A stretch of 64,000 bases of DNA from Streptomyces sp. FIT100 (GTDB lineage: Bacteria > Actinomycetota > Actinomycetes > Streptomycetales > Streptomycetaceae): the NCBI RefSeq assembly GCF_024584805.1, contig NZ_CP075715.1:7535526-7599525 (forward strand). The letters run 5' to 3'. The notes under the pieces were generated by a model that had not been told where the DNA came from, ran no database searches, and saw only the letters and a program-made list of their open reading frames with translations. Numbering within the stretch: position 1 is the stretch's first letter; every line of letters begins with the position of its first letter. Of the stretch, positions 8,992-16,916 are shown piece after piece. The translations under genes were made by a program, and so were the position numbers.

Positions 8992-9045
8992 GCCCCGGGG
9001 ACCACCGGCGTCCCGCGGCCGTCCCGCTGCCGGCCTGCGACGCCG

Positions 9046-10209
9046 TCACGCGTCGGAGACCGAGTCGAACTCCACCTCGTCGCGCCCCACTCCCTGCGCC
9101 TCCGCGTCCACCGAACGGCGCAGCGCCTCGTGCAGTTTCGCCGGGGTCAGCACACCCGCGAAGCGGGCCCCGTCCACCACGGCGACCCACCCGGCGTCAT
9201 GCTGGAGCATCTCGCTGAACGCCTGCTTCAGCGGTGCCCCGAGCGGCACCCACGCCTCCATCCGGCGCGCCAGATCGCCGACGGTGCCCTGTTCCCCGGC
9301 GATGGCCAGCGAGTCCGCCGAGACCCAGCCGTGCAGCTCGCCCGTGGCTCCGAGGACCACGGCCCAGCGCGCGTCCTCGGCATGCAGCCGGGCGGCGGCG
9401 GCCGCGGCCGGCTCATCGAGGCGCGCCACCGGCGGCTGCTCCAGGTCGTCGACCTCGATCGCGGTGACCGAGAGCCGCTTCAGGCCGCGGTCCGCGCCGA
9501 CGAACCGCGCCACGTAGTCGGTGGCCGGAGTGCCGAGCACCGCGCCGGGCGTGTCGAACTGCTCGATGCGGCCCTGCCCGTACACGGCGATACGGTCGCC
9601 CATCCGCACCGCCTCCTCGATGTCGTGGGTGACCAGCAGCACCGTCTTGCGGACCGTCGCCTGGAGGTTCAGGAACTCGTTCTGGAGCCGCTCGCGCACC
9701 ACGGGGTCGACGGCGCCGAACGGCTCGTCCATCAGCAGCACCGGGGGATCGGCCGCCAGCGCACGGGCCACGCCGACCCGCTGGCGCTGGCCGCCCGAGA
9801 GCTGGGCCGGATAGCGGGAGCCGTACGTCTTCGGGTCGAGCCCGACCAGGTCGAGGAGCTCCGCGGCGCGGGCGCGGGCCTTCGCCTTCCTCCAGCCGAC
9901 CAGGGACGGGACGGTCGCGGTGTTGTCGAGGACCGTCCGGTGCGGGAAGAGGCCCACCTGCTGGATGACGTAACCGATCCTGCGGCGCAGCCGCACCGGG
10001 TCGACCCGGGAGATGTCCTCACCGTCGACCAGGATCCGCCCGGAGGTCGGTTCGATGAGCCGGTTGACCATCATCATCGTGGTCGTCTTCCCGCAACCGG
10101 ACGGGCCGACCAGCGTGACCAGTTCCCCCTCGGCGACCTCGAAGGTCAGCCCGTCGACGGCGGTCGTGCCGTCCGGGTAGACCTTGCTGACCTGCTCGAA
10201 CCGGATCAT
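9046..10209 (-). CDS. osmoprotectant ABC transporter ATP-binding protein with C-terminal CBS domains
   Basis: 387 aa. Walker A GPSGCGKTTT, signature LSGGQRQRVGVARAL, Walker B LLMDEPFGAVD and H-loop LLVTHDIEEA are all intact. After about residue 250 come two CBS-like segments (VSADSLAIA..., LKQAFSEMLQHDAGWVAV...), the OpuCA architecture in which CBS domains sense ionic strength. It presumably energises the permeases at 6561-7927. It is convergent with them rather than in the same operon, so its expression is set by a separate promoter upstream of 10209. Confidence 0.92.
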   Translation of the reverse strand: MIRFEQVSKVYPDGTTAVDGLTFEVAEGELVTLVGPSGCGKTTTMMMVNRLIEPTSGRILVDGEDISRVDPVRLRRRIGYVIQQVGLFPHRTVLDNTATVPSLVGWRKAKARARAAELLDLVGLDPKTYGSRYPAQLSGGQRQRVGVARALAADPPVLLMDEPFGAVDPVVRERLQNEFLNLQATVRKTVLLVTHDIEEAVRMGDRIAVYGQGRIEQFDTPGAVLGTPATDYVARFVGADRGLKRLSVTAIEVDDLEQPPVARLDEPAAAAAARLHAEDARWAVVLGATGELHGWVSADSLAIAGEQGTVGDLARRMEAWVPLGAPLKQAFSEMLQHDAGWVAVVDGARFAGVLTPAKLHEALRRSVDAEAQGVGRDEVEFDSVSDA

Positions 10210-10337
10210 GGCTCCACGCTAGGCCATTTCGTGCCGGATCGGCCTTGCACGTCCGGGGCCCGGCAGCGCGGGGTGCCCGGCCATGTGGTGCACTGGGCGA
10301 CGGGGGAGCAGCAGGAACGTTCAGAGCAGGAGCAGCC

Positions 10338-11636
10338 TTGACCAGCTACCGGCAGCCGGGCCTCGTCCTCACGGACCGCCACTTCACGGTCCCTCTCGAC
10401 CATGCCGACCCGGGAGGGGAACAGATCCGGTTGTACGGCCGGGAGGTCGTGTCGAGCGCCCGGGCGGGGGCGGAGCTGCCCTGGCTGCTCTATCTGGAGG
10501 GCGGTCCCGGCTTCGGTGCCCGGCGCTTCCCCGGCAAGCAGGCGTGGCTCGGCCGCGCGGTCCAGGAGTTCCGGGTCCTGCTGCTCGACCAGCGCGGCAC
10601 CGGACTCTCCACGCCCGCCAACCGGCAGACCCTGCCGCTGCGCGGCGGCCCCGAAGAGCAGGCGGAGTACCTCGCGCACTTCCGCGCCGACAGCATCGTG
10701 CGCGACTGCGAGGCCGTCCGCCGCCAGCTCACCGGCGGGGCCCGGTGGACGGTGCTCGGCCAGAGCTTCGGCGGCTTCTGCGCCACGCACTACCTGTCGA
10801 CCGCGCCGGAGGGCCTGCGGACCGTACTGATCACCGGCGGACTGCCCTCGCTCGACGCCCGCGCCGACGATGTGTACCGGGCGGCCTTTCCCCGTATCCA
10901 GCGCAAGGTCGAGGCCCACTACGCGCGCTACCCGCAGGACATCGAGCGCGCCCGCCGGATCGCCGCCCATCTCGCCGAGCACCGCACCGTCCTGCCCGGC
11001 GGCTACGTCCTGACGCCCGAGGCGTTCCAGTCGCTCGGCATCCAGCTCGGCACCGGGGACGGCAGCCACCAGCTGCACTACCTGCTGGAGAACGCCTTCG
11101 TCACCGGAGCGGACGGCGACGAGCTGTCCGACGCCTTTCAGGAGGGCGCGCACGCCGCCCTGTCGTACGCCGCGCATCCGCTCTACGCCGTGCTCCACGA
11201 GGCGATCTACGCCCAGGGCGGGGCCCCCACGGCATGGGCGGCCGAGCGGGTGCGCGCCGAGTTCCCGCAGTTCGACGCGGCGAAGACGCTCGCGGACGAC
11301 GGACCGCTGCTGTTCACGGGCGAGTCCGTCCACCCCTGGCACTTCGAGACCGACCCCGCCCTGCGCCCGCTGCGCGAGGCGGCGGAGCTGCTGGCCCGGC
11401 GCACCGACTGGCCCCCGCTGTACGACGCGGAGGTCCTCGCGGCCAACGAGGTCCCCGTCGCCGCGGCCGTCTACCACGACGACATGTACGTCGACACGGC
11501 TCACTCGCTGGCGACCGCCCGGACCATCCGGGGGCTGCGCACCTGGGTCACCGACGAGTACGAGCACGACGGCGTCCGCGCCTCGGGCTCTCGCGTACTG
11601 GACCGGCTGCTGGCACTGGTACGGGACGAGGTGTAG
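10338..11636 (+). CDS. proline iminopeptidase-like alpha/beta hydrolase (peptidase family S33)
   Basis: 432 aa from TTG 10338 (RBS gagcaggagc upstream). Motifs: YLEGGPGFGARRF (the HGGPG oxyanion region), LLLDQRGTGLSTP, and the nucleophile elbow GQSFGGFCATHYL. A later PVAAAVYHDDMYVD segment with the Asp/His region fits the catalytic triad. Family S33 releases N-terminal proline from peptides; the length and the insert between strands match the larger actinobacterial iminopeptidases. The frame extends upstream to 10245 but lacks coding character there. Substrate not proven. Confidence 0.85.
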   Translation: MTSYRQPGLVLTDRHFTVPLDHADPGGEQIRLYGREVVSSARAGAELPWLLYLEGGPGFGARRFPGKQAWLGRAVQEFRVLLLDQRGTGLSTPANRQTLPLRGGPEEQAEYLAHFRADSIVRDCEAVRRQLTGGARWTVLGQSFGGFCATHYLSTAPEGLRTVLITGGLPSLDARADDVYRAAFPRIQRKVEAHYARYPQDIERARRIAAHLAEHRTVLPGGYVLTPEAFQSLGIQLGTGDGSHQLHYLLENAFVTGADGDELSDAFQEGAHAALSYAAHPLYAVLHEAIYAQGGAPTAWAAERVRAEFPQFDAAKTLADDGPLLFTGESVHPWHFETDPALRPLREAAELLARRTDWPPLYDAEVLAANEVPVAAAVYHDDMYVDTAHSLATARTIRGLRTWVTDEYEHDGVRASGSRVLDRLLALVRDEV

Positions 11637-11662
11637 GCAACGGCCCCCGGGCCGGGGCAGAC

Positions 11663-11717
11663 CCTGACCTGACCTGACCTGACCTGACCTGACCTGACCT
11701 GACCTGACCTGACCTGA
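11663..11717. repeat. 5-bp tandem repeat CCTGA, 11 copies
   Basis: Eleven perfect head-to-tail copies of CCTGA between the iminopeptidase stop and the oxidoreductase promoter region. A perfect microsatellite of this length is uncommon in a Streptomyces intergenic region. Confidence 0.95.
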
Positions 11718-11764
11718 CCCGGCTCCCGGTGAGGCGGGGTGGGGACGGCTGTTCCCAGATGGGC

Positions 11765-11776
11765 AAGCGACCGCTT
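11765..11776. promoter_or_regulatory. small inverted repeat AAGCG-AC-CGCTT upstream of the acyl-CoA operon
   Basis: Perfect 5-bp arms with a 2-nt spacer, followed by TTAGTATGC, 49 nt before the oxidoreductase ATG. It is positioned like an operator overlapping a promoter. Regulators of fatty-acid genes often use comparable AAGCG-type palindromes; no regulator gene is adjacent here, so this is a weak call. Confidence 0.35.
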
Positions 11777-11824
11777 AGTATGCGGCAGGCAGTGGTACGC
11801 CCTACACACCGCGGAGGCCCCGAG

Positions 11825-12793
11825 ATGCAGGCATGGCGAGTGCACCGGAACGGCGAGCCGAGCGAGGTGATGCGCCTCGACGACGTCGACCGCCCGGAGC
11901 CCGGCGAAGGACAGCTCCTGCTCAAGGTGCGCGCGGCGAACATCAACTTCCCCGACGCGCTGCTGTGTCGCGGCCAGTACCAGGTGACCCCGCCGCTGCC
12001 GTTCACCCCCGGCGTGGAGATCTGCGCGGAGACCGAGGACGGCCGCCGCGTCATCGCCAACCCCGCCCTGCCGTACGGCGGCCTCGCCGAGTACGCCGTC
12101 GCGGACGCCGCCGCCGTACTCCCCGCGCCCGAGGCGCTCGACGACGCAGAGGCCGCGGCGCTGCACATCGGCTACCAGACCGGCTGGTTCGGACTGCACC
12201 GCCGCGCACAGCTGAAGGAGGGCGAGACGCTGCTCGTCCACGCGGCCGCCGGTGGAGTCGGCAGCGCCGCCGTCCAGCTCGGCAAGGCCGCGGGCGCCAC
12301 GGTCATCGGCGTCGTCGGCGGTCCCGAAAAGGCCGCCGTGGCACGTGAACTGGGCTGCGACACCGTCATCGACCGGCGCTGCGACGACATCGTCGCCGCC
12401 GTCAAGGACGCCACCGGCGGCCGGGGCGCGGACGTGATCTACGACCCCGTCGGCGGCGACGCCTACACCAAGTCGGCCAAGTGCGTGGCCTTCGAGGGCC
12501 GCATCCTCGTCGTCGGCTTCGCCAGCGGCACCATCCCCAGCCCGGCCCTGAACCACGCGCTCGTCAAGAACTACTCGATCGTCGGGCTGCACTGGGGCCT
12601 CTACAACCGCAAGGACCCGCGGTCCGTCCTGCGCTGCCACGAGACCCTCACCGAATACGCCGCCAAGGGCCTGATCAAGCCCCTGGTCAGCGAGCGGGTC
12701 GCCCTCGGCGCCGCCGCCGGCGCCGTGCAGCGCGTCGCCGACGGCACCACGACCGGCCGTCTCGTCGTCGTCCCAGAAGGAGCCGCCGCATGA
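11825..12793 (+). CDS. NADPH:quinone oxidoreductase-like zinc-independent MDR-family dehydrogenase
   Basis: 322 aa from ATG 11825, with GGAGG 8 nt upstream. The N-terminal GroES-like fold (GEGQLLLKVRAANINFPDAL) lacks the zinc-binding cysteines, and AAAGGVGSAAVQLGKAAGA near residue 145 is the Rossmann dinucleotide loop. Together these fit the quinone reductase/crotonyl-CoA-type MDR family. The gene overlaps the acyl-CoA dehydrogenase gene by 4 nt, so it probably works in the same fatty-acyl or related CoA degradation route. Exact substrate unknown. Confidence 0.85.
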   Translation: MQAWRVHRNGEPSEVMRLDDVDRPEPGEGQLLLKVRAANINFPDALLCRGQYQVTPPLPFTPGVEICAETEDGRRVIANPALPYGGLAEYAVADAAAVLPAPEALDDAEAAALHIGYQTGWFGLHRRAQLKEGETLLVHAAAGGVGSAAVQLGKAAGATVIGVVGGPEKAAVARELGCDTVIDRRCDDIVAAVKDATGGRGADVIYDPVGGDAYTKSAKCVAFEGRILVVGFASGTIPSPALNHALVKNYSIVGLHWGLYNRKDPRSVLRCHETLTEYAAKGLIKPLVSERVALGAAAGAVQRVADGTTTGRLVVVPEGAAA

Positions 12794-13986
12794 CCGGCGT
12801 CACCGACACAGCCGAACTGCGCCGGCGCACCCGTGAGTTGCTCGCCGCGCATCCGCCCGCCACCACCGGCCGCACTGACTTCCTGAAGGCCCGCTTCGAC
12901 GCCGGACTCGCCTGGGTCCACTACCCGGCCGGGCTCGGCGGGCTCGACGCCCCGCGCTCCCTCCAGGCCGTCGTCGACGCCGAACTGGAGGCCGCGAGCG
13001 CCCCCGGCAACGACCCCCGCCGGATCGGCATCGGCCTCGGCATGGCCGCACCCACGATCCTCGCGTACGGCACCGAGGAGCAGAAGCGGCGCTTCCTGCG
13101 CCCCCTCTGGGTCGGCGAGGAGGTGTGGTGCCAGCTGTTCAGCGAGCCCGGCGCCGGCTCCGACCTGGCCGCACTCGGCACCCGCGCCGTACGGGACGAG
13201 GCGACCGGCGACTGGGTCGTGGACGGTCAGAAGGTGTGGACCTCCAGCGCCCATCTCGCCCGCTGGGCCATCCTCATCGCCCGCACCGACCCCGATGCGC
13301 CCAAGCACCGCGGTATCACCTACTTCCTGTGCGACATGACCGACCCCGGCGTCGAGGTCCGGCCGCTGCGCCAGATCACCGGCGAGGCCGAGTTCAACGA
13401 GGTCTTCCTCACCGGGGTGCGCATCCCCGACGCCCACCGCCTCGGGCCCGTCGGCGACGGCTGGAAGGTCGCCCAGACCACGCTGATGAACGAGCGGGTC
13501 TCGATCGGCGGCATGCGCATCCCCCGCGAGGGAGGCATGATCGGCCCCGTCGCCCGCACCTGGCGCGAACGCCCCGAGCTGCGCACCCACGAGCTGCACC
13601 AGCGCCTCCTCGCCCTCTGGGTCGAGGCCGAGGTCGCCCGCCTCACCGGTGAACGGCTGCGCCAGCAGCTCGTCGCGGGCCAGCCCGGCCCCGAGGGCTC
13701 CGGCATGAAGCTCGGCTTCGCCCGCCTCAACCAGGAGATCAGCGGCCTGGAGGTGGAACTGCGCGGCGAGGAGGGCCTGTTGTACGACGACTGGACCATG
13801 CGCCGCCCCGAACTCGTCGACTTCACCGGCCGCGACGCCGGCTACCGCTATCTGCGCGCCAAGGGCAACTCCATCGAGGGCGGCACGAGCGAGGTGCTCC
13901 TCAACATCGTCGCCGAGCGCGTACTCGGCCTGCCCGCGGAGCCGCGCACCGACAAGGACGTCGCCTGGAAGGACCTGACGCGATGA
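12790..13986 (+). CDS. acyl-CoA dehydrogenase
   Basis: 398 aa. The ATG at 12790 overlaps the previous stop (ATGA). Family motifs: WCQLFSEPGAGSDLAAL (FAD/substrate-binding signature), WTSSAHLARWAILIART, and the C-terminal GNSIEGGTSEVLLNIVAERVLGLP. These enzymes oxidise acyl-CoA to enoyl-CoA with FAD, passing electrons to ETF. It overlaps the next, smaller acyl-CoA dehydrogenase-like gene, an arrangement seen where two unlike subunits make one heteromeric enzyme, for example in steroid side-chain or branched-acyl degradation (inference). Confidence 0.92.
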   Translation: MTGVTDTAELRRRTRELLAAHPPATTGRTDFLKARFDAGLAWVHYPAGLGGLDAPRSLQAVVDAELEAASAPGNDPRRIGIGLGMAAPTILAYGTEEQKRRFLRPLWVGEEVWCQLFSEPGAGSDLAALGTRAVRDEATGDWVVDGQKVWTSSAHLARWAILIARTDPDAPKHRGITYFLCDMTDPGVEVRPLRQITGEAEFNEVFLTGVRIPDAHRLGPVGDGWKVAQTTLMNERVSIGGMRIPREGGMIGPVARTWRERPELRTHELHQRLLALWVEAEVARLTGERLRQQLVAGQPGPEGSGMKLGFARLNQEISGLEVELRGEEGLLYDDWTMRRPELVDFTGRDAGYRYLRAKGNSIEGGTSEVLLNIVAERVLGLPAEPRTDKDVAWKDLTR

Positions 13987-15095
13987 GCACCCAGCCGGAC
14001 AGCATCCAGCCCGACACCCAGCCGGACCTCCTCTACTCCGAGGCCGAGGACGACCTGCGCGCCGCCGTGCGCTCCCTGCTCACCGACCGCTCCGACCACA
14101 CGGCCCTCCTCGCCCGCGCCGAGTCCGGCGTGCCGTACGACGACGGGCTGTGGCAGGCGCTCGCCGGCGGCATCGGCGCTGCGGGGCTCCTCGTGCCCGA
14201 GCGGCTCGGCGGTCAGGGCGCCACGCACCGGGAAGCCGCGGTGGTGCTGGAGGAGCTGGGGCGGACGGTGACCCCCGCGCCGTATCTGAGCAGCTCGGTC
14301 ATCGCGACCGAGACGCTCCTCGCCCTCGACGGCACGTCAGGTGAGGCCGCCGAGCTGCTGAAGGGCCTCGCCACCGGCCGTACGGTCGCGGTCCTCGCAC
14401 TCCCGCTCGCCGCCGCGCCCGGCGCGGAGCTCCCGGTGAGCGGGACCGTGACCGGTGTCGCGGACGCGGCTGCCGCCGACGTCCTGCTGGCGGTCAGGCC
14501 GGACGGGCTCTACTCCGTGGAGCGCGCCGACGCCGTCCTCGTGCCGCAGACCGCGCTCGACCTGACCCGTCCGCTCGCCTCCGTCACGGTCGACGATGCG
14601 CCCGGGACCCGGCTCGCGGACGCCGCGACAGCCCGCGCCGCCGTGCGCCGCGGGCTGCTGGCAGGCGCCGGACTGCTCGCCTCCGAACAACTGGGCGTGG
14701 CCGTCTGGTGTCTGGAGGAGACCGTCCGCTACACGCGCGAGCGCCATCAGTTCAACCGGCCCGTCGGCTCGTTCCAGGCGCTCAAGCACCGGATGGCCCA
14801 GCTCTGGCTGGAGCTGGTGAACGCCCGTGCCGCCGCCCGCAACGCGGCGGACGCGCTGGCCACCGGCAGCGCCGAGGCGCCGCTCGCCGTGGCCGTCGCG
14901 CAGGCGTACTGCTCGCGCGTCGCCGTGCACGCCGCCGAGGAGTGCGTCCAACTGCACGCCGGTATCGGCATGACCTGGGAGCACCCCGCCCACCTCCACC
15001 TCAAGCGCGCCAAGGCCGACGAGATCGCCCTCGGCACGCCCGGCCGCCACAAGGAGACGCTGGCGCAGCTCGTCGGACTGCCCGCCCCCCACTGA
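13983..15095 (+). CDS. acyl-CoA dehydrogenase family protein, second subunit type
   Basis: 370 aa, ATG at 13983 overlapping the preceding stop. It has GLLVPERLGGQGATHREAAVVLEELGR at the N-terminus, and YTRERHQFNRPVGSFQALKHRMA plus LHAGIGMTWEHPAHLHLKRAK at the C-terminus, typical of the short FadE-like partner. The central motif of the larger subunit (SEPGAGSD) is absent, which fits a heterotetramer partner of the 12790 gene. Last gene of the operon; downstream sequence becomes degraded at once. Confidence 0.9.
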   Translation: MSTQPDSIQPDTQPDLLYSEAEDDLRAAVRSLLTDRSDHTALLARAESGVPYDDGLWQALAGGIGAAGLLVPERLGGQGATHREAAVVLEELGRTVTPAPYLSSSVIATETLLALDGTSGEAAELLKGLATGRTVAVLALPLAAAPGAELPVSGTVTGVADAAAADVLLAVRPDGLYSVERADAVLVPQTALDLTRPLASVTVDDAPGTRLADAATARAAVRRGLLAGAGLLASEQLGVAVWCLEETVRYTRERHQFNRPVGSFQALKHRMAQLWLELVNARAAARNAADALATGSAEAPLAVAVAQAYCSRVAVHAAEECVQLHAGIGMTWEHPAHLHLKRAKADEIALGTPGRHKETLAQLVGLPAPH

Positions 15096-15484
15096 ACCCC
15101 GCCGCCCACTGAACCTCCGACTCGCACTGCACCGGCGGCGGGTAAGGGGCGAGCCGCGTCTTAGCGGAGAAGATGCGGCACCCGGAGAGCCGGACCCTCG
15201 TTCCAAACGTGCTCCCGCGAGTTTCCCGTGGGCCCGCTACCTCCCACGAGGCGTCGTACGGGAGTTCTCTGTCGAGCTCGTCGCGACCCTGGCCGCCGCC
15301 ACCGAGCCGGACACACTACGGCCGTTGCGCTGCTGATCACCGAGTGGCGCCACCCGGCCGAGGTGCACGCCGACCCCGAGCCGCACGCTGCGCTGCCTCG
15401 GGATTCCGGTGAGGGCTTCGGGCCCCTCCCGGAGCCCGGAGCCGCTGCGTGAGCCCTAAGCGCGCGATCTCGCGGCCCCGCCCC
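15096..15484. other. degraded intergenic stretch, possible antitoxin remnant
   Basis: No intact gene. Scraps of plus-strand coding sequence in different frames are visible, such as GVVREFSVELVATLAAA (about 15256-15306) and ALLITEWRHPAEVHADPEPH (about 15330-15390). They run into the toxin-like remnant that follows. An antitoxin identity is inferred only from position next to that remnant. Confidence 0.35.
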
Positions 15485-15665
15485 CGGGGCCGGCAAGTAC
15501 GACGTGCGCTTCGCGAATCGCGAACCTGCGGAGGGATGGGCGGAGTTGGGATCACAGGCTCCGCCAACACCCGCGCGGCATGGCAGCTGGTGCGCACCGA
15601 CCGCCCGGCCGTACGGACCGAGCGGCACCACTGCCTCAAGGGTGAACTGGCCCACGGCACCCACC
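15485..15665 (+). pseudogene. RelE/HigB-type toxin gene remnant, frameshifted and truncated
   Basis: One frame reads KYDVRFANREPAEGWAELGS. The next frame continues NTRAAWQLVRTDRPAVRTER and then HHCLKGELAHGTHRG. Together these match the N-terminal two thirds of a Streptomyces RelE-like toxin family I recognise (KYxVRFA...GW..L..QAPANTR.AW...H.LKG.LA.GTH.G). A one-base deletion near 15562 joins the two frames. The C-terminal part is replaced at about 15665 by group II intron sequence. The family call rests on memory of homologues, so it needs a search. Confidence 0.55.
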
Positions 15666-15675
15666 GCGGACAGAT

Positions 15676-16002
15676 GAACTGCGGATCGACGCCGTGCTGA
15701 TGAAGATCAACAGTATTACGCGCGGCTGTGCCAACCACTTCAAGCATGCCGTCGCCAAGCACTCCCTCGCCGCCCTGCGCCAGTTCATCTGGTGGCGGGT
15801 AGTGAACATGGTGCGACGACGGCATCGCTGGAAGTGGCTCCAGGTATGGCGATGGCTGACTAGCCCGCGCGGCTGGAAACCCATCTCCTGGGGCGGGATC
15901 ACGCTGTACGACGTCTACCGGACACCGGACACCCGGTACCGGTGGCGCGGCAACTACATCCCAACCCTCTGGTCGATCGCGCTCACCGAACCAACGGCAT
16001 GA
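15676..16002 (+). pseudogene. group II intron maturase, C-terminal fragment
   Basis: The open frame reads LRIDAVLMKINSITRGCANH, then FKHAVAKHSLAALRQFIWWR and RRHRWKW...WGGITLYDV...IPTLWS. This is the group II intron maturase-specific domain (usual 'INPIIRGWANYFRHG...W.RRHP' pattern). Only about 105 residues remain of a protein of usually 400-600; the reverse transcriptase is missing. A GTG at 15694 could start translation, but no RBS is evident and the product would be inert. Confidence 0.85.
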
Positions 16003-16012
16003 CACTCGTGGA

Positions 16013-16046
16013 GAGCCGGATGCGGTGAGAGTCGCATGTCCGGTTC
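16013..16046 (+). ncRNA. group II intron domain V
   Basis: 34 nt fold perfectly. GAGCCGGA (16013-16020) pairs with TCCGGTTC (16039-16046). A 2-nt bulge (TG, 16037-16038) follows, then TGCG/CGCA, then a GAGA-containing tetraloop region. The catalytic AGC triad is present at 16014-16016. These are the diagnostic features of domain V, the active site of group II introns. Confidence 0.92.
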
Positions 16047-16916
16047 GGCGACCGACCTCTGGCCCCGGACCCGGTGCGTGGCGTGTGTCCGCCTTGCGCC
16101 TGACAGAGCTCTGCTCGAAGTGACGAGTCCTCTCCGGCGATACCGAATAGGCGGTAGACCCACAGGGCGACCGTCGTACGCCTGGACGCCGGCTCCGGCG
16201 GGCGTGAAGGGGCTGACCAGCGTGTTTCCGGCGGGTGGTCGGCCGTCGTTGTCCGGGCTGAGGTTATTGTTCAGCTGCTCGTGTCACTGCTGGAGTTTGG
16301 TGAGGGAGGCGGCAGTGATGGCTTTGAGGAACTCGTGGTGGCCGGCGCGGTAGTGCATGCCCTCGTCGCCGAGCTCGACGGTGCTAGTCCGTAGGGCCTC
16401 TCTGGGCGTCCCGCGTGGTGAGCGTCTTGTCCCCGTGCCGGTTGCGGTAGTTGGTGGCCGAACGTAGTGACTCCAGAGGGCGAACCAGTACGGACTGGGA
16501 GAGAGCCACCGTGCATCTCCTCCCCTTGATGAACTAAGCGTCCATCAAGGATAGTTGCACGGTGGCCGACCCCTGCGCCGGGACCGCACACTGCTAGCCG
16601 GAGTGCACCGGCGCACCATCAAGGTCGATCGGCTTCACCATCACGCCGGACGCCATCGAGGTCGGCTCCCTTCTGTTCCGTGAGCCCAGCGAAGACTGTC
16701 TGGTCAAACGCCTGACCGTCGAGGGACTGCAAGGCGCGATCCGCTCACCACTCGTCGGACGCCGATGAGCGGCCCGCCTGGTGCGGCCGGTCCAGCGCGG
16801 GATGCCACGATGTCGGACAAGAGGGCATGGACGTCCCTTTGATCACGTGAGCCTCAGCACCCCGCATCTACACCCCATTCAACGAATTTGCCGAGACCTG
16901 CCACCCCGCTTTGCAG
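16047..16916. other. degraded accessory sequence without an intact gene
   Basis: Both strands hold only short open stretches. On the minus strand around 16280-16400 a fragment reads MHYRAGHHEFLKAITAASLT. On the plus strand 16625-16767 a fragment reads GFTITPDAIEVGSLLFREPS and ends PLVGRR before a stop. I recognise neither. An inverted repeat pairs CTTGATGAAC with the facing GTCCATCAAG near 16525-16557. GC is lower than in the flanks. Confidence 0.5.

Larger units (their letters stand above)
15666..16046 (+). mobile_element. 3' end of a group II intron (5'-truncated)
   Basis: This contains the C-terminal maturase domain of an intron-encoded protein followed, 10 nt after its stop, by a perfect 34-nt domain V. 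The reverse transcriptase domain and the 5' RNA domains are absent. The exact 3' end (domain VI) past 16046 is not clear. It is fused on its 5' side directly to the toxin remnant, so either the intron retro-inserted as a 5'-truncated copy or a deletion removed its front. Confidence 0.85.
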
